From: a virus
IMG/VR virus record: IMGVR_UViG_3300017963_000558
Span: 1-32,628 of that record
DNA: 32,628 nt
Strand: one strand, 5' to 3'
Shown: piece after piece, positions 5,733 through 14,308 of the stretch
Layout of the letters: each line of letters starts with the position of its first letter
Position numbering within the stretch: position 1 is the stretch's first letter
The notes under the pieces: model-generated
The model's database searches: none
The model's input: the letters and a program-made list of their open reading frames with translations, nothing else
What the model was told of the DNA's origin: nothing
Translations under genes and position numbers: made by a program

Positions 5733-8035
5733 TCTGAATGCCTTCGATAATTCTCAACAGTCCAAAAACAAGTAGCCGGCGCCCCTTTGTTGGTCTTTTT
5801 AATTTGTGCGATAATTTGTTCAGCTTCCACAAGATCAGCAAGTAACGCAGTGCGCTCTTTGTTGTTTGTCCATTGAGAAGCGCGTGTTAAATCGCGCTTC
5901 CAACAACCATCAGTGCCATGTTTTTCTATAATAGTGACAAGTTTTTGTTTTTTTGCGTCAATATGGCTTGTTGTAATTGTTGGAACAATCTCGCTTCCAA
6001 AACTTGATAGTAAATAACGCACGAGTCGGCAAGCATATTCTGCAATGGAGGTGGTAATTTCCGGGGCTTGAAAATTCTCGCTAGCAGCACAAATCAGCGC
6101 TATTCTACGGGCGTTCTCTTCGGCCTTTGCCCATAAGCAAGCCAGCTCCGGATTGGATTGTCCATGAGTGATAGATTCGCCATCAAAGGCCAAGAAAAGC
6201 TTCTCAGCATCAGGAGTTCTTGGAACGATTATTTGCTCTGGTGGCGCTACATTGCCCGTCTGTGTATTAACAAACGTGTCAATGCTTCGACCGTCTGTAA
6301 TTGTGATTTGCCGTGTAGCCCAAGCGGTAACTTTTTCGCATATTTCAGGTGGCGGTGGAACATCACAACCGTGTCGTTCCTTGGGCGGATTATCATGCGA
6401 CAAGAAAACAAGGCATCGGCTCAACCATCCATCCTGAAGTTCTTCGGGAGTAACACCGGAACTGAATCGTTCCGGTGTGGATGTGCCGTAAATGCAGCAG
6501 CAAGGCTGAATAATGGTACGCTGTCTATCCATGTCGGCATATTCACGACCTTTGTAAATACTGCCACTAGCCGAGTAGAGCTTCATCAGTAGCGGAACAA
6601 TACGCACATGATGTTGGCTGATACCAGAGCGAATATGTGACAATAAGTAACCAATTTCATCCCAGAGAAAAAGGCTGGCAGGATGTAATGACATGCGCTC
6701 TTCGATTGCAGCATCAGAAGCCACGTCACTGCCACCAAGAAGATCAACACAACCAGATGCCTCGCATAACTTACGAATTTGATTGGGTGCATGAGCCTTG
6801 CCGGCCGATGACGGGGCAATTCCCATGCAATAGAGATTCGTTCTGCTTCCGAGTGAGTCACGAATTTTGCGGCCGAACAATACACCAAGGAATGGAAGAA
6901 CGCAAGCTAATGTGAGAAGAGGTTGCGGTTTAATGGCTGTTGTGTTAATCCATTCGCAAATTTCACCTAGTAATCCAGTTGGTTGGGTAAGGAAGGTTAA
7001 GTCCTTTGTGTTGGAGGATGGCTTTTTTATAATCCAATAATCTATACCGACTGATTGTGTATTAGGAGGTTGGGTACTAAAGAAACCACCAAGAGTTTTA
7101 TCTGACTCAGATGTATTTACATTAAGCAATGCATTAACATCTATGTCAATATTCGGTTGAATTGCATAACTCTCGTCTTCTAGTAGCCAACCGCGCGGCT
7201 TATCGGGCGCAAGCTTCTGTGCTTCCGAAACTTTACGTCGGAAGTCCTTATCATCTTTCGTAATGCTTAAATCCCAAGGCGGTACACAGCGCGGGTTGTA
7301 CTCCCTAGTCAGGAGGTCAAGTGCTTGGCTGTCAGATAGCAGGAAGCCGTGGACCATGGCCACAGCCGCCCAGAGAAGCTTGTCGTGCCCCCTCTGCCCC
7401 TGGATAGCCGGATCGCACTCGGCCAGATATAGGGAAGCTCGCTGGAGAATATCAGCCGAGGCAGGCGCCGTAGAGACTACGTCATGCGCCCGTAAGAGCG
7501 GTGTCTTTGTCCACGGCGCCTGCTTACTCGGCCGAAGGAACTCGGGGAATTCGGCTGGCTCCCGCTCCCAAGGAGCGCACCCTTGTGCCCATACATACTT
7601 TCCTCCGTTGGGATGAACTGAAGGGGCGGCTACCACATAATATCCATTACCACGAATGTCAATTCCTGGTCGAAAACTATTCCTGTTGGCTGGTGAATCA
7701 TCGGTAAAATAGAAAGCATGAAAGCCGCCGCGCGGCGTATTCTGCTTGATTGTCTCAGGTAATGCCGGAAATTCCTTTAGCGATTCATGTCCATTTACAT
7801 CACCAGCTTCAGTTACATCCACATCCACCACGTAGATGTTACTTGCCTTACCGCAGGCAATAGCGATATTCGCATTCGGCCACTTTTCCCACCAAGTGCG
7901 TATTTGCACTTCATCTGCCGTGGCGTCTTTGACGCCATGCGTGCCAGGAAAAGGAATCTTCTGGCATGGCATAAGTGGAAAAACCTGCCAGCCAAGAGAA
8001 GCATATTTCAGGGCGTAATCGAGAAATTGGGTCAT
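5729..8035 (-). CDS. Primase-polymerase fused to a DUF3987-like ATPase, 768 aa
   Basis: The N-terminal third is a bifunctional primase/polymerase (prim-pol) domain. VVDVDV near 69-74 holds the two metal-binding Asp (71, 73), and RGGFHAFY near 102-109 holds the conserved His. Such domains start DNA strands and extend them. After a linker (about 270-340) comes a P-loop ATPase domain like DUF3987. Its Walker A region GIAPSSAGKAH (about 404-414) has Ala-His after the invariant Lys instead of Ser/Thr. Walker B is LFLWDEIG near 455. The whole resembles phage and plasmid replication initiator/helicase fusions. It is probably the central replication protein here; no separate DNA polymerase is seen. 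ATG 8035 follows the upstream stop as TAAATG. Confidence 0.87.
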   Translation of the reverse strand: MTQFLDYALKYASLGWQVFPLMPCQKIPFPGTHGVKDATADEVQIRTWWEKWPNANIAIACGKASNIYVVDVDVTEAGDVNGHESLKEFPALPETIKQNTPRGGFHAFYFTDDSPANRNSFRPGIDIRGNGYYVVAAPSVHPNGGKYVWAQGCAPWEREPAEFPEFLRPSKQAPWTKTPLLRAHDVVSTAPASADILQRASLYLAECDPAIQGQRGHDKLLWAAVAMVHGFLLSDSQALDLLTREYNPRCVPPWDLSITKDDKDFRRKVSEAQKLAPDKPRGWLLEDESYAIQPNIDIDVNALLNVNTSESDKTLGGFFSTQPPNTQSVGIDYWIIKKPSSNTKDLTFLTQPTGLLGEICEWINTTAIKPQPLLTLACVLPFLGVLFGRKIRDSLGSRTNLYCMGIAPSSAGKAHAPNQIRKLCEASGCVDLLGGSDVASDAAIEERMSLHPASLFLWDEIGYLLSHIRSGISQHHVRIVPLLMKLYSASGSIYKGREYADMDRQRTIIQPCCCIYGTSTPERFSSGVTPEELQDGWLSRCLVFLSHDNPPKERHGCDVPPPPEICEKVTAWATRQITITDGRSIDTFVNTQTGNVAPPEQIIVPRTPDAEKLFLAFDGESITHGQSNPELACLWAKAEENARRIALICAASENFQAPEITTSIAEYACRLVRYLLSSFGSEIVPTITTSHIDAKKQKLVTIIEKHGTDGCWKRDLTRASQWTNNKERTALLADLVEAEQIIAQIKKTNKGAPATCFWTVENYRRHSE

Positions 8036-8230
8036 TTACTCTCTTGTTTGTATATTCTTTGCGTAAGCATGTTTAAGTGCATAGCGTCTTGCATCTGCAT
8101 AGCGGCGAAACTTTTTACATGGAATATAAGGCGGTATTCCATTTTCATCATTAAAATACACATACCAATGTATTGCACCAACTAAGCTATATCGTTGAAT
8201 TACAATAGTGATATTTGGATTCTTTTTCAT
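8036..8230 (-). CDS. Small basic protein of unknown function, 64 aa
   Basis: Lies in a 5-base gap after the helicase stop and abuts the primase start, so it is almost certainly part of the operon. The product is rich in Tyr, Arg and Lys. It has a beta-like first half (ITIVIQRYSLVGAIHWYVYF) and a helical basic second half (KKFRRYADARRYALKHAY). The look is that of a small nucleic-acid-binding or helicase-loader-like accessory, but there is no motif I can name. The ribosome site is weak (AAGAAA). Confidence 0.6.
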   Translation of the reverse strand: MKKNPNITIVIQRYSLVGAIHWYVYFNDENGIPPYIPCKKFRRYADARRYALKHAYAKNIQTRE

Positions 8231-8235
8231 ATTTC

Positions 8236-9840
8236 TTAATTCACTGGTTGATTATACCCCACAATCTCATAATACTTTCCTTTCCGCCGGACAGTAATTG
8301 TCTTTGTCCATTCAAGAATTTCTTGGGTAAGAAAAAGATTTTCAAGCGCTTCATTTGCAGTGACCTTCTTCTTCTGAACTCCAAATCGTTTGGCCCACCA
8401 ATCCTGAGCTATTTGACCGGCAATTCCCGGATGATCAAGGCACACCCATTCTCGGAACATAGAGAGCCCGCAACGATACTGCACGCGAATACTATCAGGC
8501 GAACCTTCTTTTTGGTGTCGATTAACATAGACAGCATCGACTTTATGTGTTTCCGGCTCACTTGAGAGAATGGATTTTCCAGATACTTGAGTACCATGTA
8601 ACCGCTTTTCTTTTTCGACTTGTTCAAGTCGTTCTATTTCTTGTTTAGGAATTTCCCAGCCGCATGCCGGGCATATCCTAATAGCTTTAGAAAACGACTC
8701 TCGACAAGTGGCACAAACTGCCATGACCGTTGGCGCTCCCCCAATGAGATCAATGGGCCCATGCTCTTCGATGCATCCGGCAAAATCGAGAACGAGGCAA
8801 TCGTTAATCGAGGGATGACAACGCAAGCCTCTTCCAACCATTTGTGAGTATAAACCGGCAGAGAGTGTAGGCCGTAATAGGACGATACAGTCGATGTGCT
8901 GCGCATTAAATCCCTCAGTGTAGACGTTCACATTACAAATAGCTCGGATATGACCAGCTTTGAAATCACGAACAATTCGATCACGTTCATGTTGTTTTGT
9001 TTTACTTGTGACATAAGGTGCATAAACACCATGTATGCGCAGTGCTTCCGATACTCGCTTACAATGTTCAATGTCCACACAAAAGAATATGATTGCCCGG
9101 CGTTTCTCGGCATTTATAATTCGCGTAGCCTCGCTAATGGCTTTATGAACAATATCACTTCGATCAACGGCCTTGGCCAGGCTTTTAATAACATAATCAC
9201 CGCCTGAATTTCGCTTGACTTCCTTTAGTTCCGGTTGCGTTTCGCCAACCTTTGAGCGCAGCTTACATAAATAACCAGCATCAATGAGATCAGTAACCTT
9301 TGCCTCATAGCATATCTCGTTAAGGATATGGTCTTTATGGCAAATTTGCCCGCCGGCCATACGATAAGGTGTTGCCGTCCAACCTATCACCTTCAGTTTC
9401 TTGCTGAACCTTCGGCTTTCGTTAATGAAGGTTCGATACTTTCCTTCGCCCTTAAATGGAATGCGGTGCGCCTCATCGACCATAATCACATCCCACGGCG
9501 TAAATTCCCCTGCACGCCTATAGACAGAATCAATGGAGGCATACAAGATATTGGCGTCGTAATCGCGCTGTTTTAGCGCAGCAGAAAAAACACCAATATC
9601 TCCATCGGGATAAAGTCTCCAAAGCTCCCCTGCGTTCTGTTCGATCAATTCCTTTCGATGTGCTAGAATAATGCAACGGAACCACGGTGCAGCTTCCTTC
9701 CATGCTTGAATGGTCCACGCAATCATCAATGACTTTCCGCTCCCGGTGGGCAGCACTACACACGGATTTGTTTCCTTTAGGCGAATATGCGCATCAAGCG
9801 CTTCAAGGGCTTCTTGCTGATAAAGGCGAGGAACTAACAT
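8236..9840 (-). CDS. Superfamily II DNA/RNA helicase with a C-terminal zinc ribbon, 534 aa
   Basis: Complete SF2 helicase set: Q-like RLYQQEAL (5-12), Walker A PTGSGKS (31-37), motif Ia LAHRKEL, DEAH box (122-125), motif III GWTATPYR (153-160), and in the second RecA fold TEGFN and QMVGRGLR (motif VI). A zinc ribbon CATCRES...CPACGWE follows, then a 130-residue tail. The layout resembles phage helicases of the UvsW/Ssl2-like group that remodel forks or recombination intermediates. ATG 9840 lies inside the end of the small gene at 9834-9977. It sits between the PD-(D/E)XK nuclease and the primase, which fits a replication/recombination role. The exact substrate is not visible from sequence. 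Confidence 0.9.
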   Translation of the reverse strand: MLVPRLYQQEALEALDAHIRLKETNPCVVLPTGSGKSLMIAWTIQAWKEAAPWFRCIILAHRKELIEQNAGELWRLYPDGDIGVFSAALKQRDYDANILYASIDSVYRRAGEFTPWDVIMVDEAHRIPFKGEGKYRTFINESRRFSKKLKVIGWTATPYRMAGGQICHKDHILNEICYEAKVTDLIDAGYLCKLRSKVGETQPELKEVKRNSGGDYVIKSLAKAVDRSDIVHKAISEATRIINAEKRRAIIFFCVDIEHCKRVSEALRIHGVYAPYVTSKTKQHERDRIVRDFKAGHIRAICNVNVYTEGFNAQHIDCIVLLRPTLSAGLYSQMVGRGLRCHPSINDCLVLDFAGCIEEHGPIDLIGGAPTVMAVCATCRESFSKAIRICPACGWEIPKQEIERLEQVEKEKRLHGTQVSGKSILSSEPETHKVDAVYVNRHQKEGSPDSIRVQYRCGLSMFREWVCLDHPGIAGQIAQDWWAKRFGVQKKKVTANEALENLFLTQEILEWTKTITVRRKGKYYEIVGYNQPVN

Positions 9841-9977
9841 TCTTCAGATTCAATAAGATCATCAAGGTCTGCTAATACATCCCGAAGATCATTAGCTACA
9901 TCATAAAACAATTCTTTTTCTCTTAGGTCTTCAGCAAGCTTTTCCAATAAGCGAGCTAGTTCACTGCGAAATTTCAT
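9834..9977 (-). CDS. Small acidic helical protein, 47 aa
   Basis: The frame starts with ATG 9977, which overlaps the nuclease stop as TAATG and has AAAGGAACC upstream. It ends at TAG 9834-9836, just inside the helicase gene. The product is a single strongly charged helix with heptad-like Leu spacing (RLLEKLAEDLREKELF, then DLRDVLADLDDLIE), so it may form a short coiled coil. Both boundaries are coupled to neighbours, which argues for a real gene despite its size. It might be an accessory to the nuclease or helicase, but that is only positional inference. Confidence 0.65.
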   Translation of the reverse strand: MKFRSELARLLEKLAEDLREKELFYDVANDLRDVLADLDDLIESEEC

Positions 9978-11302
9978 TAGTTGGTTCCTTTCTCTCTAAT
10001 CTCAGCCACTTTTTCGTCAGGCCAAGCAATTACTATACGATTACCTGGCAACTCAACTGCATTGTAATACAACATAGTACATTGTGTAATTGGCTTTAGG
10101 TCTACAAGTTTTTCGGCATAAGCATCCGACCATGCTTGCAATAATTCATTAGCCGGTCCTTTCCAAATGGTCTGCGAACTGTGCTCTGGGTAGCGATTTA
10201 GAATGTCTTCTTGATAGTCTGTAACAATGCCGCCAAAGAGACTCTTGACGGTTTTCATTGTCTCGTTCCCCAGGAGTGAAGCTGGAATTTCTCTTAATTC
10301 TGTGCTGCTGTAACAGCCGTATGCAGGGCCAGTTTTCCATGTGGTGCCATCCTTATTGGTGAATTCAATGAAATCATTACCAGCATCATCCTGCCCAGAG
10401 TCAGTTGATTCTGCGAAGGGTATTAAGCCAGGAAGAACAAGATGATTTTTACATATTTCATCACACGATATTGGAGCATTTTGCTTTTCACAATGCCACC
10501 AAGGTTTTCCATCTAACGATTCTCGTATTATTGGCGTTGCGTGACAGCATTGACGGCAGGAAAGGGATGGAACAAGTAGTGCAGGTTCATTATTACTTCC
10601 ACCCCAGCAGATTTGTCGTGCGTCACACCAGTTACATTGATAATAATCTGATCTGTCAGAAATTCGATTACGTGGCTCTGATATGGTAATAATTCGATGC
10701 GCTTTTTCCATAAGCTGTTCTGCTTCAGTTTTATCATATCGAATACGCTCCGAATGCAAATCATCGGTATCTTTATTTTTTGCAAGATACAGCGCTCGTT
10801 TCATACCGCTTAAGTGCATATAGATCATCATTTGCGCATAATGCTGTGGTTTAGATGCCTTGACGCTTTCCTTGGCAAGTTTCCGAAATGAGCTTGCATT
10901 ATGAGTCTTAAATTCCAAGACATGCCATGTCTTGGGTGCCTCGGGGATACCAAGAGCACAGCCATCCATGTGGCCAGAGAAATGTCCACCAAAAGCCGAA
11001 ACAGCAAATTGCTCGCCATCTTGATCGCAGTCGTGAACTTCGCAGCCGATCATGCGTAAGTCATTCACAAAACGCTCTTCTTCTCGGTCGCCAGTTTGCA
11101 GGAGCCGATACATTCGGCCATCAAACCTTGGACGGCAACATTGACGAAAACAATACCATAGGTATCGCTCACATGGATGACCAATAATTGACGCGCCAAG
11201 ATAGCCACGTACAGGCTCCGCCTCGGCGGTCTTCTTGTATTGTGCAAAGATTGCCGAAACAGTCTTGGATTGCTGTGGAATGTATTGGGTGAGATCAGTC
11301 AT
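9977..11302 (-). CDS. PD-(D/E)XK nuclease of RecB/Cas4/YqaJ type, 441 aa
   Basis: The nuclease core is clear: GHMDG at 110-114 (Asp113), WHVLEFKTHN at 126-135 with the E-x-K pair (Glu130, Lys132), and QHYAQMMIYMH at 153-163 (Q-x7-Y). Upstream GDREEERFVNDL supplies an expected acidic helix. Paired cysteines downstream (CNWC and more, about 225-285) suggest a bound metal or iron-sulfur cluster as in Cas4/AddB-like nucleases. The C-terminal 150 residues (ETMKTVKSLFGGIVTDY and on) form an extra domain I do not recognise. Probably the phage exonuclease that makes single-stranded ends for the DUF669-like and AAA_24 recombination partners encoded just upstream. Start and stop are both coupled as TAATG. 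Confidence 0.8.
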   Translation of the reverse strand: MTDLTQYIPQQSKTVSAIFAQYKKTAEAEPVRGYLGASIIGHPCERYLWYCFRQCCRPRFDGRMYRLLQTGDREEERFVNDLRMIGCEVHDCDQDGEQFAVSAFGGHFSGHMDGCALGIPEAPKTWHVLEFKTHNASSFRKLAKESVKASKPQHYAQMMIYMHLSGMKRALYLAKNKDTDDLHSERIRYDKTEAEQLMEKAHRIITISEPRNRISDRSDYYQCNWCDARQICWGGSNNEPALLVPSLSCRQCCHATPIIRESLDGKPWWHCEKQNAPISCDEICKNHLVLPGLIPFAESTDSGQDDAGNDFIEFTNKDGTTWKTGPAYGCYSSTELREIPASLLGNETMKTVKSLFGGIVTDYQEDILNRYPEHSSQTIWKGPANELLQAWSDAYAEKLVDLKPITQCTMLYYNAVELPGNRIVIAWPDEKVAEIREKGTN

Positions 11303-11502
11303 TATATTTCCAATGAATGTACTTTAATTTCTTCAATACAATCTCTTGCAAAATCTACAATTCGCTTTGAAGTTAATGGTCGTGAATGTGTTGAAGTTCC
11401 TCTGTTGAAAAATGAAAGGATCGCCGGATTGCCGATCAACGCTACAACACATTCGCGCAATTCGTGCCGATTTTGTTTTAGACGTTCAAGTTCTGATTGC
11501 AT
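11302..11502 (-). CDS. Small protein of unknown function, 66 aa
   Basis: Coupled at both ends: its ATG overlaps the upstream stop (TAATG at 11502) and its own stop overlaps the nuclease start (TAATG at 11302). AAGGAAG precedes the start. The sequence begins with a basic helix (MQSELERLKQNRHELRECV) and ends with a second helix (RIVDFARDCIEEIK) around a short loop. No motif is recognisable. Its position directly before the nuclease suggests a partner in recombination, on context only. Confidence 0.65.
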   Translation of the reverse strand: MQSELERLKQNRHELRECVVALIGNPAILSFFNRGTSTHSRPLTSKRIVDFARDCIEEIKVHSLEI

Positions 11503-11909
11503 TATTCTTCCTTTTCTTTGGCGGGCTTCACAGTAACACTTGGTTTTCGTGGCGTGACAGTGACATGCTGCGATAAGGCATTAAATATGCCAGGGTCATT
11601 TTGCCTATACCACTCATAACCTTGTATATCAAGCTCGTGAGTAGTTTTTGATTTAATAGGAGGCGGAGAATCACCCCAAATTCCGAGTTTGCAAACTCCT
11701 TCAAGATCAGCCTTATAACTCAATCCACGCTTGACTGTAATTTTCGCTCCATTCTTGAGCGTTATTGTTTTTTGTCCATCTGCTTTCGATGGGATAAGGC
11801 TCGCAATTTGATCCTCAAGTGCAATTCGCTTCTTTCTCGCAAGGTCTTCTCCGATTTTCGCAAGGCGAAATTCTGCCGCTAGTTCCCACAGCTTATCGTC
11901 AATGTTCAT
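11502..11909 (-). CDS. Phage early protein, DUF7173-like, 135 aa
   Basis: ATG 11909 (MNIDDKLWEL) is chosen over an upstream in-frame start because GGGGA precedes it and the overlap with the membrane protein gene becomes short. The N-terminal half is a long charged helix (RLAKIGEDLARKKRIALEDQI), followed by SLIPSKADGQKTITLKNGAKITVKRGLSY. That beta hairpin, with the pattern GxKT(I/V)-x-GxKIT(V)KxGLxYK, recurs, as I remember it, in small proteins next to phage recombination nucleases. The end VTVTPRKPSVTV also fits that group. Function unknown; likely an accessory of the nuclease/annealing system. Confidence 0.6.
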   Translation of the reverse strand: MNIDDKLWELAAEFRLAKIGEDLARKKRIALEDQIASLIPSKADGQKTITLKNGAKITVKRGLSYKADLEGVCKLGIWGDSPPPIKSKTTHELDIQGYEWYRQNDPGIFNALSQHVTVTPRKPSVTVKPAKEKEE

Positions 11910-12114
11910 TTTTTCCCCATCTAATAAAGTTCCGAACTGCCACACATCCCATTACTACTTCAATGAAGATCAAGTCAGGCTTCGCAAGTCTTATACCTTC
12001 GCTCACCCAAAATAATCCGCCAGTGAACGTTATCAAAAACGCCCAGCGCCGCTTGTGACCTAATTGCCAAGCACCAAGAATAATCAAAACATTACCTATC
12101 CAGCCAAGGGGCAT
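11899..12114 (-). CDS. Small inner-membrane protein, 71 aa
   Basis: Mostly hydrophobic, with two to three membrane segments: WIGNVLIILGAWQLG (5-19), WAFLITFTGGLFWVSEG (24-40) and LIFIEVVMGCVAVRNF (48-63), separated by short charged loops (GHKRR). AAGGAA precedes ATG 12114. It overlaps the start of the next gene by 11 bases. The fold resembles single repeats of PnuC- or YgjV-like membrane proteins, but I would not assign transport. A membrane protein in a recombination operon is odd; superinfection exclusion is one possibility. Confidence 0.65.
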   Translation of the reverse strand: MPLGWIGNVLIILGAWQLGHKRRWAFLITFTGGLFWVSEGIRLAKPDLIFIEVVMGCVAVRNFIRWGKNEH

Positions 12115-12146
12115 ATCATTCCTTAGAAATCCGCTTGCCTTAATTG

Positions 12147-12320
12147 TTACTCCAAAATAAATAGTTTACGCAATTCAGCCTGAGACATGCGCTTGGGTGG
12201 CAGCTTCTTCGGGGGCGTAGCTTTCTCTTCCCCCGAAGGCTTCCGTGCCTTCTTTGCCATCTTCTGGCGATACAATTCCATGCGCTCTTCTTTCGTATCG
12301 CCTCTTCGTTTAATGTTCAT
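12147..12320 (-). CDS. Small, strongly basic protein, 57 aa
   Basis: ATG 12320 follows the DUF669-like stop as TAAAATG, and the frame stays open to TAA 12147. The 57-residue product is packed with Lys and Arg, has a helical start (KEERMELYRQKMAKKARK), a Pro/Lys-rich centre (ATPPKKLPPKR) and a short helical end (SQAELRKLFILE). It looks like a nucleic-acid-binding tail protein, perhaps an accessory of the DUF669-like protein encoded immediately upstream. No family is recognised. Confidence 0.55.
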   Translation of the reverse strand: MNIKRRGDTKEERMELYRQKMAKKARKPSGEEKATPPKKLPPKRMSQAELRKLFILE

Positions 12321-12321
12321 T

Positions 12322-12867
12322 TTAATTCTTGCGATCCCACGGTCGGCTTTGTTGTTGTGGCGGCGTTATGCCTGTACAATGCGCCGGTGGTGTCGCATTA
12401 AGACGTGACCCTTGGGGCACTTGCTTGGCTGGCACCTCAGAGGGCGCCGAATAAGTACGAACGAAATTCTGATCCCCCTTCACTTTCACATGAGCAACCG
12501 TTACTTGATCTGCAAGCTGAGCCGTATCGGTTAATTTGGCAATTCCCAAACTTCTCCCCAATGCAGACAACTTTTGCAGTCCAATTCTTACACATTCCGC
12601 ACTTGGATTGTCGATGTTGATCCTATCCCAGAGCTTCCAATTCTTATATTGACCATCTACCACGGTAAGTGGCAATTCAATGTAATGACCGTTCCCCGCC
12701 TTGGTTTGCTTCACTTCAGCAATTCCAATTAACGTCAAATACTTCTCTGGCGGAAGAATTCCAAAATCATCTTGAGGTTCTACATTTTCCGGCAAGAAAC
12801 CAGAAGCCTCAAAGAAGTCGGTAAGGTTTCCGTAATCATCCATGCTCATTTGTTCAGGTGGATTCAT
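12322..12867 (-). CDS. DUF669-like phage recombination / single-strand-binding-like protein, 181 aa
   Basis: The central region LPPEKYLTLIGIAEVKQTKAGNGHYIELPLTVVDGQYKNWKLWDRINIDN (about 38-87) follows the pattern of DUF669 proteins: a beta-rich domain with K-T-K-x-G-x-G-x-Y and W-x-L-W/N-D-R-x-x-I. These are encoded beside phage recombinases and are thought to bind single-stranded DNA. The next part (CVRIGLQKLSALGRSLGI) also fits. The C-terminal 40 residues are Pro/Gln-rich and probably flexible. ATG 12867 has GGAG about 9 bases upstream. The AAA_24 ATPase lies two genes upstream and the nuclease several genes downstream, which makes a complete recombination set. Confidence 0.75.
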   Translation of the reverse strand: MNPPEQMSMDDYGNLTDFFEASGFLPENVEPQDDFGILPPEKYLTLIGIAEVKQTKAGNGHYIELPLTVVDGQYKNWKLWDRINIDNPSAECVRIGLQKLSALGRSLGIAKLTDTAQLADQVTVAHVKVKGDQNFVRTYSAPSEVPAKQVPQGSRLNATPPAHCTGITPPQQQSRPWDRKN

Positions 12868-12911
12868 GTTGAATTACTCCAAAAGGTTAATAGAGATAGT
12901 TGACACAGTTA

Positions 12912-13148
12912 TTACTCACAAATAATCTTGCCGATTATTCTTTTCACTCGATACTCTTCTGCTCTAGCTTGCTTTTGCGGGGGATAATTTATGCATGTTG
13001 AATATGCAAAATCGCCAACTCTAAATCTTAATTTTCCCAACACATCCCCATAAGGATTACATTCAGCAAAAGTCCACTCAGGAATGTCAGCCAATGTTTT
13101 TACTTCGTCGTGATGTTCGTAAAGGATACGAAAACTAGGAATTTGCAT
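12912..13148 (-). CDS. Small protein of unknown function, 78 aa
   Basis: Starts at ATG 13148, directly after the stop of the ATPase gene (TAAAATG); the ribosome site AAAGGACAAT overlaps that stop. The product has beta-rich character in its second half (GKLRFRVGDFAYSTCINYP, then EYRVKRIIGKIICE), like a small barrel domain. The same AAAGGACAAT leader precedes the two paralogous small genes at 14781-15334, whose proteins also look like small beta barrels, but the similarity between the proteins is weak. No function is assigned. Confidence 0.6.
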   Translation of the reverse strand: MQIPSFRILYEHHDEVKTLADIPEWTFAECNPYGDVLGKLRFRVGDFAYSTCINYPPQKQARAEEYRVKRIIGKIICE

Positions 13149-13149
13149 T

Positions 13150-13968
13150 TTATTGTCCTTTCTGAAGTTTTGCGTCTACGGCGTCTTGAAAGTGTGACCA
13201 ACAATCTTTTGGGTCTGGGGAATTACCAAGTGAAATCTCGTATGGCAATCGACCGAAAACGCCGCGGCCACCGCCGGGGTGCGCCGGTCGCTTTTGCGTA
13301 TATAAAAAACGAGAGCCAGGAGCTACATCAATGCCTCGTTTCTTTACATTATCCTTATGAAAGCCAAGCTTTTCTTCCTGCACAACAACCTTTGTATTAC
13401 AAAAAAGAATACTATCAGCCCAGCGGTAAAAAAGACTAGCGGTTTTTTGGTGAACATCCCATTGATACTGATCGTATGACTGTCCATTTGGATCATCGAA
13501 GCGCTTGATCTTCACATGCCCAATAAGAATAGATGCCATGTTCTTACACGAACGCAAGGCATCAAGAGTTTCTGCAATTTGTCTCCACACAACAGTTGCT
13601 TTATCATGGCCAACGCCAAACTGAAGTGAACCTTCGTTGATACTTTCTGCTCTATTTTCTTCGCATATTTCAGCATATATAATTGGCTCCAGTGAACTTG
13701 CTGAATCAATCACAACAGTTTGATAGGAATGATCTTCCCTGCCAAGTGCATATAACCATCCCAAAACTTCTCTTGCTGATCCACAGACATCAGGAGTTTT
13801 TCCTACTTTTAATTCATCAATTCCTTCCTCCCCCTGAATCGGTAGAAATATAGGCGAATCGGCGCCAGCAGCAAATGTTGACTTGCCAATCTTCTCAACA
13901 CCAAGCAAGATGATACGTGGTGCTCTTAGTCGCGTTTCCTCTGTAATGGAACTTAGATCAAAAGCCAT
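13150..13968 (-). CDS. AAA_24 / Sak4-like RecA-fold ATPase, 272 aa
   Basis: A RecA-like ATPase with Walker A GVEKIGKST at 23-31, preceded by a strand PRIILL, and a Walker B-like VVIDSASSL near 85-93. ILIGHVKIKRF later supplies a sensor-like position. The short IxxGxxKxGKST start, the QGEEGIDEL segment and the length of about 270 are typical of phage AAA_24 proteins, which include Sak4 single-strand annealing proteins. It would load on DNA ends made by the nuclease at 9977-11302, together with the DUF669-like protein. AAGGAA precedes ATG 13968. Confidence 0.82.
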   Translation of the reverse strand: MAFDLSSITEETRLRAPRIILLGVEKIGKSTFAAGADSPIFLPIQGEEGIDELKVGKTPDVCGSAREVLGWLYALGREDHSYQTVVIDSASSLEPIIYAEICEENRAESINEGSLQFGVGHDKATVVWRQIAETLDALRSCKNMASILIGHVKIKRFDDPNGQSYDQYQWDVHQKTASLFYRWADSILFCNTKVVVQEEKLGFHKDNVKKRGIDVAPGSRFLYTQKRPAHPGGGRGVFGRLPYEISLGNSPDPKDCWSHFQDAVDAKLQKGQ

Positions 13969-13978
13969 TTGTATTCCT

Positions 13979-14299
13979 TCATTGTAAGGTCAAGTGTATA
14001 TGTTTGGTTCCGTGTGGAATAGTAACTTCCACTGGTGAAGATTCGACTGCTGGAATTACACAACAACAGAAGTGCTCTTGTGAAAACAATATAAAATCAC
14101 TATATTTTATATCAACTAGCATAATATCATTAGTCCCACATACATCATTGACCCTATTAGTTGGGTATTTTCCCGATAAAGCAAGTACCCGAAAATGACG
14201 ATTACGCAATAAAGAGCCGCAACCATTCCGCATTACACCTTTTACAAGCGACACACTGTAAGAACCATCTCTTACTTCCACAATGTCATTGACTTTCAT
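13979..14299 (-). CDS. Small beta-rich phage protein of unknown function, 106 aa
   Basis: Begins MKVNDIVEVRDGSYSVSLV, then has RNRHFRVLALSGKYPTN and NDIMLVDIKYSDFILFSQEHF. This order, a small barrel-like start followed by a 'DI-L-F-Q-F' region, recurs as I remember in short phage proteins of unknown role. GAGGT precedes ATG 14299. It sits at the promoter-proximal end of the early operon, where small host-takeover proteins are common. No catalytic residues are seen. Confidence 0.6.
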   Translation of the reverse strand: MKVNDIVEVRDGSYSVSLVKGVMRNGCGSLLRNRHFRVLALSGKYPTNRVNDVCGTNDIMLVDIKYSDFILFSQEHFCCCVIPAVESSPVEVTIPHGTKHIHLTLQ

Positions 14300-14308
14300 T
14301 CTCTTACC

